Part shown: positions 41,745 through 49,530 of the stretch, one piece after another
Layout: every line of letters begins with the position of its first letter
Position numbering within the stretch: the stretch's first letter is position 1
Assembly (NCBI GenBank): GCA_045124505.1
Contig: JBGVLZ010000086.1
Location: forward strand, 1 to 64,000
Reading direction: 5' to 3'
DNA from: RGIG7213 sp045124505
GTDB taxonomy: Bacteria; Bacillota; Clostridia; Oscillospirales; CAG-272
DNA length: 64,000 nt
Notes under the pieces: generated by a model
Database searches by the model: none
Seen by the model: only the letters and a program-made list of their open reading frames with translations
What the model was told of the DNA's origin: nothing
Translations under genes and position numbers: made by a program

Positions 41745-42448
41745 TGAAAAAGCCTTTAATTGCAATTTTCGGTTCACTTGAAAACGGATATGATATGGTG
41801 CGTATTCACTACGCAAAGGCGATAACACATCACGGCGGTGTACCGTTTTTGGTCACAATGTATCAGACAGAGGAAAATTTAAAACAGCTTATTGAGCTTG
41901 CAGACGGCTTTATGTTCGCAGGCGGTATTGATGTTGACCCAAGGGCATACGGAGAAGAACCGATAAACGACACGGTAGACACTTGTCCCGACCGTGATAA
42001 GATCGAGTTTGAAGCACTGCCCCTGATTCTCGAAACAAAAAAGCCGATACTTTCAATTTGCAGAGGTATACAGTCTAATAACGTCGCCCTCGGCGGTACG
42101 CTTTATCAGGATATACCCACGCAATGCCCCTCTGACATCGCCCACAGACAAAAGGAAGCAGGCGAATTTGATACGCACGAGGTGCGTATTGACAAGTCCT
42201 CAAGGCTTTTTGAAATAATCGGCGAGGAAACGGTTAAAACCAACAGCTTCCACCATCAGTCGCTTAAAGACGTGGCAAAATCTTTCACAGTCACGGCAAA
42301 GTCCCCCGACGGAATAATCGAAGCCGTGGAGGATAAATCACATCCGTATTTCATCGGTGTACAGTGGCATCCCGAATTTACATACGATACTTCAAGCGCT
42401 TCTGCAAAGCTTTTCAAATCATTCATCGATGCGTGCAAAAAACAGTAG
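41744..42448 (+). CDS. Class I amidotransferase-like gamma-glutamyl hydrolase (peptidase C26)
   Basis: A 234-residue protein with MFAGGIDVDP, the nucleophile elbow LSICRGIQ (Cys), NSFHHQS and the catalytic HPE in GVQWHPEF. This is the PuuD-like C26 family that cleaves gamma-glutamyl bonds. Its presence beside murD and three aminopeptidases suggests turnover of gamma-glutamyl peptides, perhaps wall peptides; this is an inference. It is not the missing amidotransferase half of GuaA, which has a different motif set. Confidence 0.88.
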   Translation: MKKPLIAIFGSLENGYDMVRIHYAKAITHHGGVPFLVTMYQTEENLKQLIELADGFMFAGGIDVDPRAYGEEPINDTVDTCPDRDKIEFEALPLILETKKPILSICRGIQSNNVALGGTLYQDIPTQCPSDIAHRQKEAGEFDTHEVRIDKSSRLFEIIGEETVKTNSFHHQSLKDVAKSFTVTAKSPDGIIEAVEDKSHPYFIGVQWHPEFTYDTSSASAKLFKSFIDACKKQ

Positions 42449-42458
42449 GAGGTAAAAA

Positions 42459-42911
42459 ATGAAGTTTAAGTTATTAGTAAAACTGGTTGAAAAATTACTC
42501 GGTGTAGCAGATGACGGTGAAGGCCCCCGTGCCGATGTATTTTTACCCGATAAACTGCTGGCGATGTCGCTTGTATTTATACTTGTCGGTATCGGCTGCG
42601 GTGTTTATGCTGCATTCAATTTTGCAGTATGGGCTGTTATCGGCTGTGCTTTGGGCTTCATCCTCGGAATTTTTGCTATGCTTTCCTGGAAAAATCAACG
42701 CATTTACGTCATTTCAGAAGAACAGTTTACATACACAACATTGTTCGGAAGAACACATACATATTCTTTTTCCGATATTCAGGGCTTCAGAAAAAATAAT
42801 GATTCTTTGACCATTTTTGTTGCAGGCAAAAAGGTACATATAGAATCAATGGCACTCATCAGCGAAAGATTTATAACACTTGTTGATAAAGCATTGGAGA
42901 AAAACGGTTGA
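42459..42911 (+). CDS. Membrane protein of the DUF6560/PH-like type
   Basis: A 150-residue protein with two membrane segments (about 35-55 and 58-76) and a C-terminal domain with RIYVISEEQFTYTTLFGRTHTY and FSDIQGF, the look of a small bacterial PH-like domain. GGAGGTAAAAA precedes the ATG. It is the last gene of the murD operon. The function is unknown. Confidence 0.6.
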   Translation: MKFKLLVKLVEKLLGVADDGEGPRADVFLPDKLLAMSLVFILVGIGCGVYAAFNFAVWAVIGCALGFILGIFAMLSWKNQRIYVISEEQFTYTTLFGRTHTYSFSDIQGFRKNNDSLTIFVAGKKVHIESMALISERFITLVDKALEKNG

Positions 42912-43012
42912 ATACAAATACGGGATGTGTATTATCACATACATTGTTTCAACGACAAGTTATATACGAAAGAATAATCTATATCATAGATTGAGTTTAT
43001 AAAAATTCAAAC

Positions 43013-43041
43013 AAAAAAGCGGTCAATGACCGCTTTTTTTG
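43013..43041. terminator. Bidirectional terminator of the murD operon and the XRE gene
   Basis: AAAAAAGCGGTCA and TGACCGCTTTTTT form a 13-bp stem with a tiny loop, T-rich on both strands. It lies between convergent genes ending at 42911 and 43072. Confidence 0.85.
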
Positions 43042-43071
43042 TATCATTTAGACGTTATACAACAGCAAAAT

Positions 43072-43290
43072 TCAAAAGTTGCTACGAGGATATGGAGTTT
43101 TTACATCAGTAAGTCCTAAAATATAATCGACAGATACGTTATAGAAAATTGCAATTTTTACAAGCGTTTCAATCGGTATTTGTCTTTTCCCGTTTTCATA
43201 CTGTGAATACGTGTTTTGCTTTATGTGCAAAAGCTCTGCCATTTGAATTTGCGATATATCGGAGTCTTCTCTCAAATCTTTAAGGCGCAT
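43072..43290 (-). CDS. XRE-family transcriptional regulator
   Basis: A 72-residue protein that is almost entirely a Cro/C1 helix-turn-helix (LRLKDLREDSDISQIQMAEL, KQNTYSQYENGKRQIP, VSVDYILGLTD). It is a single-domain regulator of unknown target. GAGGAAAGTTT precedes the ATG. It is divergent from the lipoprotein gene at 43431, with a TTGACA-like box at 43337 in between. Confidence 0.85.
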   Translation of the reverse strand: MRLKDLREDSDISQIQMAELLHIKQNTYSQYENGKRQIPIETLVKIAIFYNVSVDYILGLTDVKTPYPRSNF

Positions 43291-43430
43291 AAACTTTCCT
43301 CTTTTTTATTCAATTATATATATCGCAAAACGAGATGTTGACAATTATCTCATTTTGTGATATTATTTCTCAAAAGAGGGGGGATTTTCCCGAATTGTAA
43401 TATGAATAATTGTGAGAAGAGAAAGATATA

Positions 43431-43727
43431 ATGAAAAAAAATTTGTTAAAGCACATACCTGTTTTGATATTTATTATCGTTATACTTACCGGGTGCAATG
43501 GCGAAATCATTGGTAATAATTATAGTTTCTCCTATGTAACAACAGAAAAGCCTGCGCTCAATTCACAGAAAAAAGGAAATTATCACGGTCAGGTTTATAC
43601 AGGCGGTTCATACAACCAAAAATACCATTATGAAGCACAATGTGCGGGAAAAAACAGTCATAAAATCACATGGGAAGATGTAGAGCGACGCAAATTAGGT
43701 CCTTGCGGAACCTGCGTTTTAAAATAA
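43431..43727 (+). CDS. Small lipoprotein with a conserved cysteine motif at the C-terminus
   Basis: A 98-residue protein with a signal peptide and lipobox ILTGC (residue 23). The C-terminal 45 residues read YHYEAQCAGKNSHKITWEDV then LGPCGTC. The C-x(n)-CxxC spacing is typical of a small extracytoplasmic metal-binding or phage-endonuclease-associated domain that I have seen only as uncharacterised. AGAGAAAGATATA precedes the ATG. Confidence 0.6.
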   Translation: MKKNLLKHIPVLIFIIVILTGCNGEIIGNNYSFSYVTTEKPALNSQKKGNYHGQVYTGGSYNQKYHYEAQCAGKNSHKITWEDVERRKLGPCGTCVLK

Positions 43728-43740
43728 CAAATACAAGATA

Positions 43741-43818
43741 TTTCCGCAGGAAATCTGCGCCCTTGCCCGTGGGCAGTTCGCATGGCGAACTGTGGGGGGA
43801 CGGGCGGGCGCAGCGGAA
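43741..43818. repeat. Nested multi-hairpin repeat, copy 1
   Basis: A small TTTCCGCAGGAAA hairpin is followed by an outer stem CTGCGCCC/GGGCGCAG (43755-43762 with 43806-43813). This continues as GCCCGT/ACGGGC and encloses AGTTCGC-ATG-GCGAACT (43775-43791). A second copy lies at 47477. The gap 43728-43978 holds only this and the next gene's leader. Confidence 0.65.
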
Positions 43819-43978
43819 GCAAAAAAAACGAGGTGTATAAAAATGGTAAACATTTTCGAAACAACTCCCCTTATATGCCACTTTGCTGCTGTCAATACAG
43901 GGCACAGTAATTTTGCAAAAAAAATATTTACATTAAATCTGCGATGTGGTATAATGAAATAAAGTGAGGTGGAATATA

Positions 43979-44404
43979 ATGACATATAGCATTGATGAAT
44001 TATATAATCTATTCATGTGGGATAATCAATTATCTGATGAAGAAAACGAAATCAAGGCACAAAAAGGAATTGAGGCAGCCAAGCAAATTAAGAATCTCTT
44101 TCCCTTTATGCAACCAATTATCGTTCCACCGGAAAAAAGCAAGATGGTTTGGGAACCATGTGCCAAGGTTGTTGCTATGCGAAGCGATAAAGAATTAGAG
44201 CCGTTTATGTTTAATCTCTTAAAATGGATACAGGATCTCAATTGGCCCGGTGCGATGATAATTTATGATAGACTAACTCAAATTCCTTACAACATCATCG
44301 AATTTGCATTTATGCATTCTCGCACAGAAGCAGAACAAACAAATGATTCGTGTTGGCTAAATGTGCTCAATGATTTATATGAAGATATAATGAAAAAGGC
44401 TTGA
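43979..44404 (+). CDS. DUF5071-like protein
   Basis: A 141-residue soluble protein from the ATG at 43979 (GAGGTGG upstream). The segment LLKWIQDLNWPGAMIIYDRL with a following helix-turn pattern resembles DUF5071 proteins, which are small, HEAT-like and often part of polymorphic toxin immunity sets. Its isolation here gives no clue to a toxin partner. The ATG five codons earlier lacks spacing. Confidence 0.65.
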   Translation: MTYSIDELYNLFMWDNQLSDEENEIKAQKGIEAAKQIKNLFPFMQPIIVPPEKSKMVWEPCAKVVAMRSDKELEPFMFNLLKWIQDLNWPGAMIIYDRLTQIPYNIIEFAFMHSRTEAEQTNDSCWLNVLNDLYEDIMKKA

Positions 44405-44427
44405 CCGGTCGTTGGTCAAGCCTTTTG
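44397..44427. terminator. Terminator between DUF5071 and spoVAC
   Basis: AAGGCTTGACC and GGTCAAGCCTT form an 11-bp stem with T-runs on both sides. It begins inside the last codons of the DUF5071 gene and serves both convergent genes. Confidence 0.8.
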
Positions 44428-44868
44428 TCAAAGAATAGAGCATATCCAATAAACAACACCGTAAATTACGCTTGCGACAACTCCGTAGACGATAACAGGT
44501 CCTGCCACGGTGAACATTTTCGCACCCACTCCCATTATATACCCCTCGCTTTTTGTATCGAGTGCGGGCGAGGTCATTGCATTTGAAAAGCCGGTTATCG
44601 GTACAAGCGTGCCTGCCCCTGCGTGCTTTGCAATTTTGTCAAAAATACCGAGTGATGTAAGAAGTGCCGCAATAAAAATAAGCGTTACAGACACAAGCGT
44701 TGACGCTGTTTTTTCATCCATAAAATTCTTGTATACATCAAAAAAAACTTCACCGAGGACGCATATGAGCCCTCCCGATATGAAAGCAAGCGTGCAGTTT
44801 TTAAGTGATTTTGATTTTGCCGCCCTTGCCTTTGCGTATGTTCTGTAATCTTTTTTATTTTCAAACAT
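44428..44868 (-). CDS. spoVAC: Stage V sporulation protein AC
   Basis: A 146-residue membrane protein that matches SpoVAC in length and in LAFISGGLICVLGEVF, LTSLGIFDKIAKHAGAGTLVP and ITGFSNAMTSPALDTKSEG. SpoVAC is the channel component that moves dipicolinic acid into the forespore and out at germination. The ATG at 44868 has GGAGGG 5 nt upstream. The usual partners SpoVAD and SpoVAE are not next to it, so they must lie elsewhere or this is an extra copy. Confidence 0.9.
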   Translation of the reverse strand: MFENKKDYRTYAKARAAKSKSLKNCTLAFISGGLICVLGEVFFDVYKNFMDEKTASTLVSVTLIFIAALLTSLGIFDKIAKHAGAGTLVPITGFSNAMTSPALDTKSEGYIMGVGAKMFTVAGPVIVYGVVASVIYGVVYWICSIL

Positions 44869-44998
44869 AAGCACCCTCCAAACAAATAATATATACATTT
44901 ATTATTTTTATTTTACGCTTTTTTATACCTTAACAATTGACTTTTCATATGCATTGGTGTACAATAAAATCACAAAATAAGATATGAGGATATTTAAA

Positions 44999-46585
44999 AT
45001 GAAAAGATATTCCGTAAATTTAGATATAGACAAGGATTTTTATCATCCTGATGTCGATCTTCATCACAGAACAATTTGCCTTTTTGCAAATGAGTTTTCA
45101 GGTGAATGTGAAAACCTGAAATTTTATAATGACGGTCTGACTCTTGACGGTGCTGAGGTGGGTATATTTATTTCAGATGAAATAGAAACAGACGCATTTG
45201 ACGTTATGACAGCATCATGGAACGCACGCACATACGGCGGTACTGTAAAGATATCCGCAAGTGTTGACGGTGAAAACTGGTTTTCCTGGGGCGTTTGGTC
45301 AAGTGAAAAAGGTGCTTCAAGATCCGAAAGCAGTGTCGGCATCGGCGGCAAAATGGAAACTGACATCCTGACATTTGACGAAAAGCACACAAAATTCAAA
45401 TTTAAAATTGAAATTACAAAGGGTGAAAAATCCCCTGTTTTATATTCCGTTTACTTTGCAAGAAACACGGAAAACGGTAAATTGCCGAAAGCAGAGCAGT
45501 TCATAGCGCACAATAAGATCCCCGTAAGAATTCAGGGAACAGTTCCTGTGATAGGTCACAGAATATGCTCCCCCACTTCCCTTTCAATGGCGCTTGACCA
45601 CGTTGATTACAGTATCAGCATGGAAGAAACAGCCGAAAAGGTTTTTGACTACGGCGACAATATTTACGGCAACTGGTCATTTAACACATCATTCCCAGGT
45701 GAGCTCGGTTTTCACTCATTTCTCGATTTTTACGACGGCGATGCTTTAAAATACGCACTTTCGCAAGGCTTTCCCGTTGCTTGCTCGATAAAGGTTGCCG
45801 AAGGAATGCTTACAAAAAGCGGTTATCCCGAAAGAAAAACAAACGGACATCTTTTGCTTGTCACGGGATTTGTAACGAAAAACGGTGATGATTGGCTTTA
45901 TATAAACGATCCCGCAGTATCTGACGGAAAAATAACCGTGCTTTTATCCGAATTTATGGAAATATGGAGATACGGGGCGGCTTACATAGTACAGCCGAAG
46001 CCCGAAAGATACGTGAGATATCTTTGCCACGGACGTGAAGACGAAATGCCTGTGATTGCCGACATTGTCGATAAGACTCACGTAAACAGAAGATACGAAA
46101 GAGGTGCAGTCGGCGCGAAATACGTCGTTATTCACAACACCGACAACTGGCGTGAAGGTGCGGGGGCAAAGGCTCATTCTTCCTATCTTAAAAACTTCAA
46201 GCAGGGTGACAGACCTCTCGGCTGGCACTATACGGTAGACGATGAGGCAATATACAAATCCCTGCCGGAGGAAGAAGCAGGCTACCACGCAGGCGACGGC
46301 GGTGAGGGTGAGGGTAACCTTTATGGCATCGGCATTGAAATATGCTTAAACAAGCAGCCGAGAGGCGAAAAGCCGTCGGAAGCATTCATAAAAGCCGTTA
46401 AAAACACGGCAATACTTGCCGCTGAGCTTATGAAGAAATATGATCTGCCGATTGAGGCGGTACGTCAGCACAATTCATTTTCGGGTAAAAACTGCCCGTC
46501 TTGTATGCGTGAAAACAATATGTGGGACGATTTTATAAGCGACGTTTTATCCCACTATAATTCGATAGAAGACACAATACTTTAA
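44999..46585 (+). CDS. Fusion of a C39-like peptidase and an N-acetylmuramoyl-L-alanine amidase
   Basis: A 528-residue protein with three parts. Residues 1-165 form a discoidin-like beta domain. Residues 175-340 are a C39-like cysteine peptidase (Cys in RICSPTSLS, His in NGHLLLVTGF, Asp in INDPAV). Residues 365-525 are an Amidase_2 zinc amidase (His in VVIHNTDN, GWHYTVDD, and RQHNSFSGKNCPSC). It would cleave peptidoglycan and perhaps peptides. No signal peptide is visible, so the cell location is unclear. GAGG lies 9 nt before the ATG at 44999. Confidence 0.85.
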   Translation: MKRYSVNLDIDKDFYHPDVDLHHRTICLFANEFSGECENLKFYNDGLTLDGAEVGIFISDEIETDAFDVMTASWNARTYGGTVKISASVDGENWFSWGVWSSEKGASRSESSVGIGGKMETDILTFDEKHTKFKFKIEITKGEKSPVLYSVYFARNTENGKLPKAEQFIAHNKIPVRIQGTVPVIGHRICSPTSLSMALDHVDYSISMEETAEKVFDYGDNIYGNWSFNTSFPGELGFHSFLDFYDGDALKYALSQGFPVACSIKVAEGMLTKSGYPERKTNGHLLLVTGFVTKNGDDWLYINDPAVSDGKITVLLSEFMEIWRYGAAYIVQPKPERYVRYLCHGREDEMPVIADIVDKTHVNRRYERGAVGAKYVVIHNTDNWREGAGAKAHSSYLKNFKQGDRPLGWHYTVDDEAIYKSLPEEEAGYHAGDGGEGEGNLYGIGIEICLNKQPRGEKPSEAFIKAVKNTAILAAELMKKYDLPIEAVRQHNSFSGKNCPSCMRENNMWDDFISDVLSHYNSIEDTIL

Positions 46586-46599
46586 CCAAAGGAGCAAAT

Positions 46600-47433
46600 A
46601 TGTTTCACATAGGATGTCATCTTTCATCATCCGCAGGATATGAAAATATGGTAAAAACAGCACTTTCAATAGGTGCTGACACGTTTCAATTTTTCACGAG
46701 AAATCCCAGAGGAAGCAAGGCAAAAGCCCCCGACTTTGATGATATGCGCCGTGCAACAGAGCTTATGAAGGCGAATAATTTTGCCCCTGCTGTTGCGCAT
46801 GCGCCGTACACACTCAATCCCGCATCGTCAAAGGAAGAAGTGCGTGCGTTTGCCTACGATATATTTCTTGATGACCTTAAAATACTTGAAAATCTCCCCG
46901 GAAACTATTACAATTTCCACCCCGGCTCACACCTCGGCGACGGAAGCGTTGAGGGTGTACAGCGCACAACTGACATACTCAACCGTGTTTTAACGCCCGA
47001 ACTGCACACAACCGTGCTTATCGAAACGATGGCTGGCAAGGGCAGTGAGATCGGCGCAAGCTTTGAGGAAATAAAGGCAATTATCGACGGTGTGGAGCTG
47101 AAAGGAAAGCTCGGTGTCTGTCTTGACACCTGTCACATCTCTGACGGCGGATACGATGTTATAAATGAATTTGAAAAGGTGCTTGACGAGTTTGATAAGA
47201 TAATCGGACTTGATATGCTTTGCGCCATACATTTAAATGACAGCAAAAACCCGTCGGGAGCTAAAAAAGACCGCCACGAAAAAATAGGTGACGGCTTTAT
47301 CGGAATTGATGCGATAACGAAAATCATAAATTCGCCCCGTCTTAAAGGTAAACCCTTCGTGCTTGAAACACCCAACGAGCTTGACGGATACGAAAAGGAA
47401 ATAACACTTTTAAAGAAGCTTTATACTCTTTAA
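46600..47433 (+). CDS. nfo: Deoxyribonuclease IV (AP endonuclease)
   Basis: A 277-residue TIM-barrel endonuclease with FHIGCHLSSSAGYENM, DTFQFFTRNPRG, VAHAPYTLNPAS, NFHPGSHLGDG, CLDTCHISDGGYD and HLNDSKNPSGAKKDRHEKIG, which hold the three-zinc ligands of Nfo. It cuts DNA at abasic sites in base-excision repair. AAAGGAGCAAAT precedes the ATG, 14 bp after the amidase gene. Confidence 0.96.
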   Translation: MFHIGCHLSSSAGYENMVKTALSIGADTFQFFTRNPRGSKAKAPDFDDMRRATELMKANNFAPAVAHAPYTLNPASSKEEVRAFAYDIFLDDLKILENLPGNYYNFHPGSHLGDGSVEGVQRTTDILNRVLTPELHTTVLIETMAGKGSEIGASFEEIKAIIDGVELKGKLGVCLDTCHISDGGYDVINEFEKVLDEFDKIIGLDMLCAIHLNDSKNPSGAKKDRHEKIGDGFIGIDAITKIINSPRLKGKPFVLETPNELDGYEKEITLLKKLYTL

Positions 47434-47440
47434 GGAAACG

Positions 47441-47469
47441 GTCTGAGTCAATACGATTCAGACCGATTT
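47441..47469 (+). terminator. Terminator of nfo
   Basis: CGGTCTGAGTC and GATTCAGACCG (one G-U pair) with a 5-nt loop, followed by ATTTTTT. Confidence 0.8.
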
Positions 47470-47476
47470 TTTATTG

Positions 47477-47569
47477 ATTTCCGCAGGAAATCTGCGTCCT
47501 ATGCCCGTGGGCAGTTCGCATGGCGAACTACTGTTACGCCTGCGAACTGTGGGGGGACGGGCAGGGCGC
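47477..47569. repeat. Nested multi-hairpin repeat, copy 2
   Basis: The same unit as 43741-43818 (ATTTCCGCAGGAAATCTGCG, GCCCGTGGGC, AGTTCGCATGGCGAACT) with an added 19-nt segment ending TGCGAACT, which duplicates the right arm of the central hairpin. The two copies are 3.7 kb apart. Confidence 0.65.
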
Positions 47570-47673
47570 TTATTTTTATATACCTTAAACAAGCAAAAAC
47601 AAAAAATACAACTCTGTAAAAGACAGATTTTCTATATTTCGTAAGACAATTTGATAAAATTTAGCTAAATATA

Positions 47674-47702
47674 TTTACAAACTGCAAAAATCGTGTTATA
47701 AT
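47674..47702 (+). promoter_or_regulatory. Promoter of the HTH-lipoprotein-zinc-ribbon genes
   Basis: TTTACA (47674-47679), 17 bp, TATAAT (47697-47702). The first start codon is 240 bp downstream. Confidence 0.6.
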
Positions 47703-47743
47703 GATTATGCCAAACAAAACCAGATAACTTTTAAGGATAAATG

Positions 47744-47919
47744 CCCTATTTTTATAGGGGGTTTTATACCCTTTTCTATTTTTGCGAGTCAGATTTAAAT
47801 CAGGCAAAAACGCTTGCTCCGCTGACTTGCATATGGTGTTTATCCATAAAGTTGGTTTTGTTTGGCGACAATTGGAGTTTGCGTTTTTCGGTGCGGTAAC
47901 TCCGGTTGCCGCACTTTTT
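47744..47919 (+). promoter_or_regulatory. Structured leader with an intrinsic terminator before the HTH gene
   Basis: Three structures follow the promoter: CCCTAT/ATAGGG (47744-47759), a 9-bp stem GCGAGTCAG/CTGACTTGC (47784-47830), and a 10-bp terminator hairpin GTGCGGTAAC-TCCG-GTTGCCGCAC followed by TTTTTG (47891-47919). The ribosome site GGAGG is only 9 nt further on. The layout is that of an attenuator or riboswitch expression platform. I do not recognise a known riboswitch class. Confidence 0.5.
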
Positions 47920-47942
47920 GTTTTGAAAGGAGGTAAATCTTT

Positions 47943-48122
47943 ATGGAGTTTATGGGTACAAAAGAAGCAGCCGAAAAATTCAATGTAAAGCAATCAACTG
48001 TTTCCGCTTGGTGCCGCGAAGGTCGTATTCCTAATGCCGAGCAAGATGGCCCCGGCAGTCCTTGGAGAATTCCTGTAACATTTAACAAAAAAGATTTATT
48101 ACCAAAGCAAAAAACAACGTAA
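47943..48122 (+). CDS. Small helix-turn-helix (MerR/excisionase-type) protein
   Basis: A 59-codon gene from the ATG at 47943 (AAAGGAGG 8 nt upstream). MGTKEAAEKFNVKQSTVSAW, then CREGRIPNAEQDGPGSPWRI is the helix-turn-helix_17 pattern of excisionase-like DNA-binding proteins. No integrase is near, so it is more likely a local regulator of the two genes that follow. Confidence 0.7.
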   Translation: MEFMGTKEAAEKFNVKQSTVSAWCREGRIPNAEQDGPGSPWRIPVTFNKKDLLPKQKTT

Positions 48123-48149
48123 TTATTAGTATAGTAAGGAGAATTAAAA

Positions 48150-48527
48150 ATGAAAAAAGCAATTGGCATTTTATTGATTATTTGTACATTAACATTTTGT
48201 CTGGTTTCTTGCGGAGGTAGCTTTAGCAACGAAGATCAAGAAAAAGCTATAGCTTGCGCAGAAAAAGCGGCCAAACAGTATTATTTTGAAGATTGGGATG
48301 GAAAATCAATCGGAGCAGGAAAATATACAGATTGTCGTACATCAATCAAAGACAAAACATTTACTAATGGAAAATATGTAATCACAGTAACATTGGAAAT
48401 CTGTGCAGAAGGCGCTATGGCGGAATTTTCAGGCGTCGACTATTGGCATCCTATGGATATCAAATACACAATTAAAGTAACAGATGGATCCGCTAAAATA
48501 ATTAATACAGAATATATAACGGATTAA
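48150..48527 (+). CDS. Small lipoprotein
   Basis: A 125-residue lipoprotein with the signal MKKAIGILLIICTLTFCLVS and lipobox LVSC. The mature domain begins with a helix (DQEKAIACAEKAAKQYYFED) and a beta-rich remainder, like the small cystatin or NTF2-like domains. I do not recognise the family. AAGGAGAATTAAAA precedes the ATG. It follows the HTH gene by 27 bp. Confidence 0.6.
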   Translation: MKKAIGILLIICTLTFCLVSCGGSFSNEDQEKAIACAEKAAKQYYFEDWDGKSIGAGKYTDCRTSIKDKTFTNGKYVITVTLEICAEGAMAEFSGVDYWHPMDIKYTIKVTDGSAKIINTEYITD

Positions 48528-48538
48528 AGGTATTAAAT

Positions 48539-49396
48539 ATGTTTTGTAAAAATTGCGGTTCACAATTGGCTGAGAATAGCAAATTTTGTTCTAATTGCGG
48601 ATTAGAAACAGAAAAAAGCATCGACACTAACAGCATGGAAAATTTAGAAGAATCAAGTAATGCTGCAAATGAAAAATCTAACGAAAACACAAATAGTTTC
48701 CAAGGATGGTATCAACAACATTCTGAAAAGCTGTTTTTAGTCAGTTTTTCCTCTGCTGCATTTGGAGTAATACTTTTCTTAGGAATAGTTCTCATCAGCC
48801 TTATCGGTTGGGGAAAAATCTATTTATATGGTGGTTACGATGTGACAGCCACTTTAACCACCATAAGCTTATTTTTTATGTTACTTGGACTTGTTGTGCT
48901 AAGTCCCATATTCATAGTTAACCAAAAATCAAAATCTATAATTAAACTGACTGAAAAGACTTTCTCATCTTTAACCATTGTTTTAATAACTCTTTGCATT
49001 ATATTTTCCATATGGTGCTTCATAGATTATGCAAACGAGCAAAATAGCAGTAGTTTCTCTGACGGAAGTTCATACAATAGCAGTTATAATGACTATTATA
49101 GTTCCGGAGTAAATAAGAATATCGGACTTTCATTAAAGGTTGACAATATAAAAGTAAGCGGAAATTATACATATGTTTATTGTACTGTAACCAATGTAAG
49201 TTCTAAATATATAGCAACAAAATATAGATATGTAAAGGTCAAAGCTCAGTTCAAAAATTCTTCCGGAGCAATAGTTGATACCGACTGGACTTATGCTATT
49301 GATTCGACGTGGTTAGATCCGGGAGAAAGTAAGAGCTTCCATTATATGGTACAAAATACTAATATCAAATCTGCCACGCTTTCATTTGTTGACTAA
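48539..49396 (+). CDS. Zinc-ribbon membrane protein with an extracytoplasmic FxLYD-like domain
   Basis: A 285-residue protein with an N-terminal zinc ribbon CKNCGSQL..FCSNCG (residues 3-20), a polar linker, three membrane segments (about 68-92, 103-128, 142-165), a Ser/Tyr-rich stretch and a C-terminal beta-sandwich (IGLSLKVDNIKVSGNYTYVYC ... DPGESKSF). That last part fits the FxLYD domain. It lies 11 bp after the lipoprotein gene. Confidence 0.7.
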   Translation: MFCKNCGSQLAENSKFCSNCGLETEKSIDTNSMENLEESSNAANEKSNENTNSFQGWYQQHSEKLFLVSFSSAAFGVILFLGIVLISLIGWGKIYLYGGYDVTATLTTISLFFMLLGLVVLSPIFIVNQKSKSIIKLTEKTFSSLTIVLITLCIIFSIWCFIDYANEQNSSSFSDGSSYNSSYNDYYSSGVNKNIGLSLKVDNIKVSGNYTYVYCTVTNVSSKYIATKYRYVKVKAQFKNSSGAIVDTDWTYAIDSTWLDPGESKSFHYMVQNTNIKSATLSFVD

Positions 49397-49449
49397 AGAA
49401 GCAATAACTTGATTGTTATATCGTAGACCGAAATATCGATATGGCAAGA

Positions 49450-49475
49450 AACAAGCGAGCCGTTTTTACGGCTCG
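49450..49475. terminator. Terminator between the zinc-ribbon gene and pqqD
   Basis: AAGCGAGCCG and CGGCTCGCTT form a 10-bp stem with a TTTTTA loop and a T-rich tail. Confidence 0.8.
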
Positions 49476-49530
49476 CTTTCTCTATTTATTGTAAAACTAT
49501 TATTAAGAGTATAACTCATTGAAGTAGCTT

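Noticed and set aside
41744..42448. Missing amidotransferase subunit of GMP synthase
   Set aside because: It is a class I amidotransferase-like protein, but its motifs are those of peptidase C26 gamma-glutamyl hydrolases and it belongs to the murD operon.
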